DNA of 33,932 nt from Patellaria atrata CBS 101060 (taxonomy: Eukaryota; Ascomycota; Dothideomycetes; Patellariales; Patellariaceae): positions 4,117 to 38,048 of the forward strand of contig MU006130.1 of NCBI GenBank assembly GCA_010093705.1, given 5' to 3'. Below are positions 33,058-33,932 of this stretch, piece after piece (position 1 is the stretch's first letter; every line of letters starts with the position of its first letter). Below the pieces are notes generated by a model, which was given only the letters and a program-made list of their open reading frames with translations, was not told where the DNA came from and searched no databases. The translations under genes and the position numbers were made by a program.

Positions 33058-33176
33058 ACATACGGCCATAGAACAAGGAAAATAGGGCATCCCGTTCGCT
33101 CTGCCATACTCAAGCCTTGTATCGGTGCAGTAGTAGTTGGGTGGGTGACCACCAGCGAATGCGCACTGCTGTATGT
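33058..33176 (+). rRNA. rrn5: 5S ribosomal RNA gene, 119 bp
   Basis: ACATACGGCCATAGAACAAG opens the gene and GCTGTATGT closes it; the ends pair to form helix I. ACAAGG pairs with CCTTGT (helix II), and AGGGCATCCCGTTCGCTCTGCC gives loop and helix III. The highly conserved TAGTAGTTGGGTGGGTGACC (33131-33150) and ACCAGCGAAT correspond to the C box that TFIIIA binds. Length and sequence match Neurospora-like dispersed 5S genes. All helices look intact, so it is probably functional and not a pseudogene. It stands alone between two retrotransposons. Confidence 0.95.
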
Positions 33177-33180
33177 TTTT
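33176..33180 (+). terminator. Pol III terminator, T5
   Basis: Five T follow the mature 5S end directly, the standard pol III stop signal. Confidence 0.8.
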
Positions 33181-33443
33181 AACCTTTTGCTGTTTTAAGA
33201 GGGGTGGTCCTTTTTATCAACTGGATTAAGATAGTAATCATATGTGTCTTATAACTAGTTCTATATTTTATTAGCTAATTTATCTTCTTTTTTCCAATTC
33301 CATGTGCGGTATATCAACACCATTAAGGGTTAAAGTATTTTTATACTCTAAAGGAACGTAGCACCTACTCGATAAACCCTTCTAACTAGTAATAGACGAG
33401 AGAGAGAGAGTTTTGTTTACGTATCAGCACGCTTCCTGTCCCC
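33177..33443. other. Unique flank between 5S and G3
   Basis: About 270 bases without a recognisable gene. There is a short GA run (33398-33410) and moderate AT richness without RIP-like loss of CA/TG. No tRNA or other RNA gene is visible. Confidence 0.6.
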
Positions 33444-33641
33444 TGTGACGGCGTAGCGGTTGTAGAGAATCGAATTGGATTGCAACTAGTATAACCTAAC
33501 TACAGTGTAAAGAGATTAAGTTAAGGAAAGAAGAAGTTATAGTCGCGCGATCTACTAGTATCAAGCACGTAGCGGTAGAACCTCGGCGCGACTACTACTA
33601 ATAAGGGAAAGTAGGAAATGATAATCTGTGACATCGTCACA
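33444..33641 (-). repeat. G3 3' LTR, 198 bp
   Basis: Plus-strand TGTGACGGCG start and CATCGTCACA end. It keeps the self-primer complement AGATTAAGTTAAGG at 33506-33519, which lies in R of G1. Confidence 0.85.
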
Positions 33642-33714
33642 CTACCCCCCCCCCTAAAAGTAGAAATCGCCAACTGGTTGCGGATTTCTGCGGTAACGTT
33701 CGCCTTATCTATAC

Positions 33715-33932
33715 TCACTTTCGACGCCTTTGAATCTGAGCTGGACCTTTCTTCTCGGCTTTGTCGTCGTCTGGATGTGGTTCCAGTTCGTGGTTGTCGG
33801 CCCGATAGGCTTTAAGCCATACGTTCAATCGGATCGGAGGCCCAGCGTCTAATGGTCTCTCGTCGTGAAACTCCTCTATCTTGTGCGGGGCTCCGATGAA
33901 ATTTGAGGCTGGATACCACGTATCGTCGGGGT
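33715..33932 (-). CDS. pol: G3 integrase C-terminus with chromodomain end (partial)
   Basis: The minus strand reads openly for 71 codons from the window edge to a stop at 33715: DDTWYPASNFIGAPHKIEEF, then a proline-rich and acidic tail ending RRRK. It matches the G1 tail, DETWYPA...NFIGAPHKLEEFHD...RRRK, and ends at the same point, so this is the natural pol C-terminus. The chromodomain proper starts outside the window. Confidence 0.85.
   Translation of the reverse strand, partial: PDDTWYPASNFIGAPHKIEEFHDERPLDAGPPIRLNVWLKAYRADNHELEPHPDDDKAEKKGPAQIQRRRK

Larger units (their letters stand above)
33444..33932 (-). mobile_element. G3: 3' end of a G-family Gypsy element, minus strand, cut by the window edge
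   Basis: LTR at 33444-33641, C-run polypurine tract at 33645-33654, then pol C-terminus. The LTR has the same TGTGAC...GTCACA ends and the AGATTAAGTTAAGG block as G1, but is only 198 bp and otherwise diverged, so it is a sister subfamily. It has not been RIP-treated. Whether the whole element is intact cannot be judged from this window. Confidence 0.88.

Noticed and set aside
33058-33176. 5S-derived SINE or pseudogene
   Set aside because: Both ends of helix I, the inner helices, the C-box region, the upstream TATA-like element and the T-run are present, and no downstream SINE body or A-rich tail is seen.
33398-33410. GA microsatellite as a notable repeat
   Set aside because: Only about 13 bases; too short to mean anything by itself.
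33521-33815. Small ORFs on both strands across the G3 LTR and pol end
   Set aside because: They cross the LTR/polypurine boundary or lie antisense to the G3 integrase tail; neither looks like a protein.

Overview
The window suggests a filamentous ascomycete (Pezizomycotina-type) genome. It has a Neurospora-like dispersed 5S rRNA gene and chromodomain-bearing Ty3/Gypsy retrotransposons. It also has a 26 kb block whose CA/TG dinucleotides are almost erased, as expected from repeat-induced point mutation (RIP, C-to-T on either strand). I see no intact host protein gene.

Layout. Positions 1-21767 are a nest of LTR retrotransposons of one chromovirus family, called R here. The outermost copy, R1 (minus), carries an LTR piece (R6) at the window start and is split by R2 (plus). 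R2 holds two further copies, R3 (minus) and R4 (plus), which lie head to head and meet in one hybrid LTR. R3 in turn carries a solo LTR (R5). Five-base target duplications support R5 and R2. The outer copies are more AT-saturated than the inner ones, so sequence decay and nesting agree on the order of insertion. Positions 21768-24969 are almost pure AT. They contain a minus-strand relic of a Fot/Pogo-type DNA transposon, with flanks I could not assign. Positions 24970-26405 are the 3' end of a decayed minus-strand copy (G2) of a second Gypsy family, G.

At 26406 composition jumps abruptly to about half G+C. A nearly full-length G element (G1, plus, 26406-32891) follows, with both LTRs, a probable self-priming site, gag, protease, reverse transcriptase, RNase H, integrase, chromodomain and an all-G polypurine tract. 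Then come about 550 bases of unique DNA with a complete-looking 5S rRNA gene (33058-33176), and the 3' LTR and pol end of a third G element (G3, minus) running off the right edge.

The features that most merit a second look are four. An antisense coding trace lies between pol and the 3' LTR of the R family and is recognisable in three copies. The head-to-head R3/R4 pair makes an inverted repeat with arms of about 7 kb. The RIP boundary at 26405/26406 is sharp although the same G family occurs on both sides. The G family shows a Tf1-like self-priming signature. All LTR elements are treated as fossils: their order, parts and relative age are given, and individual damage is not listed.
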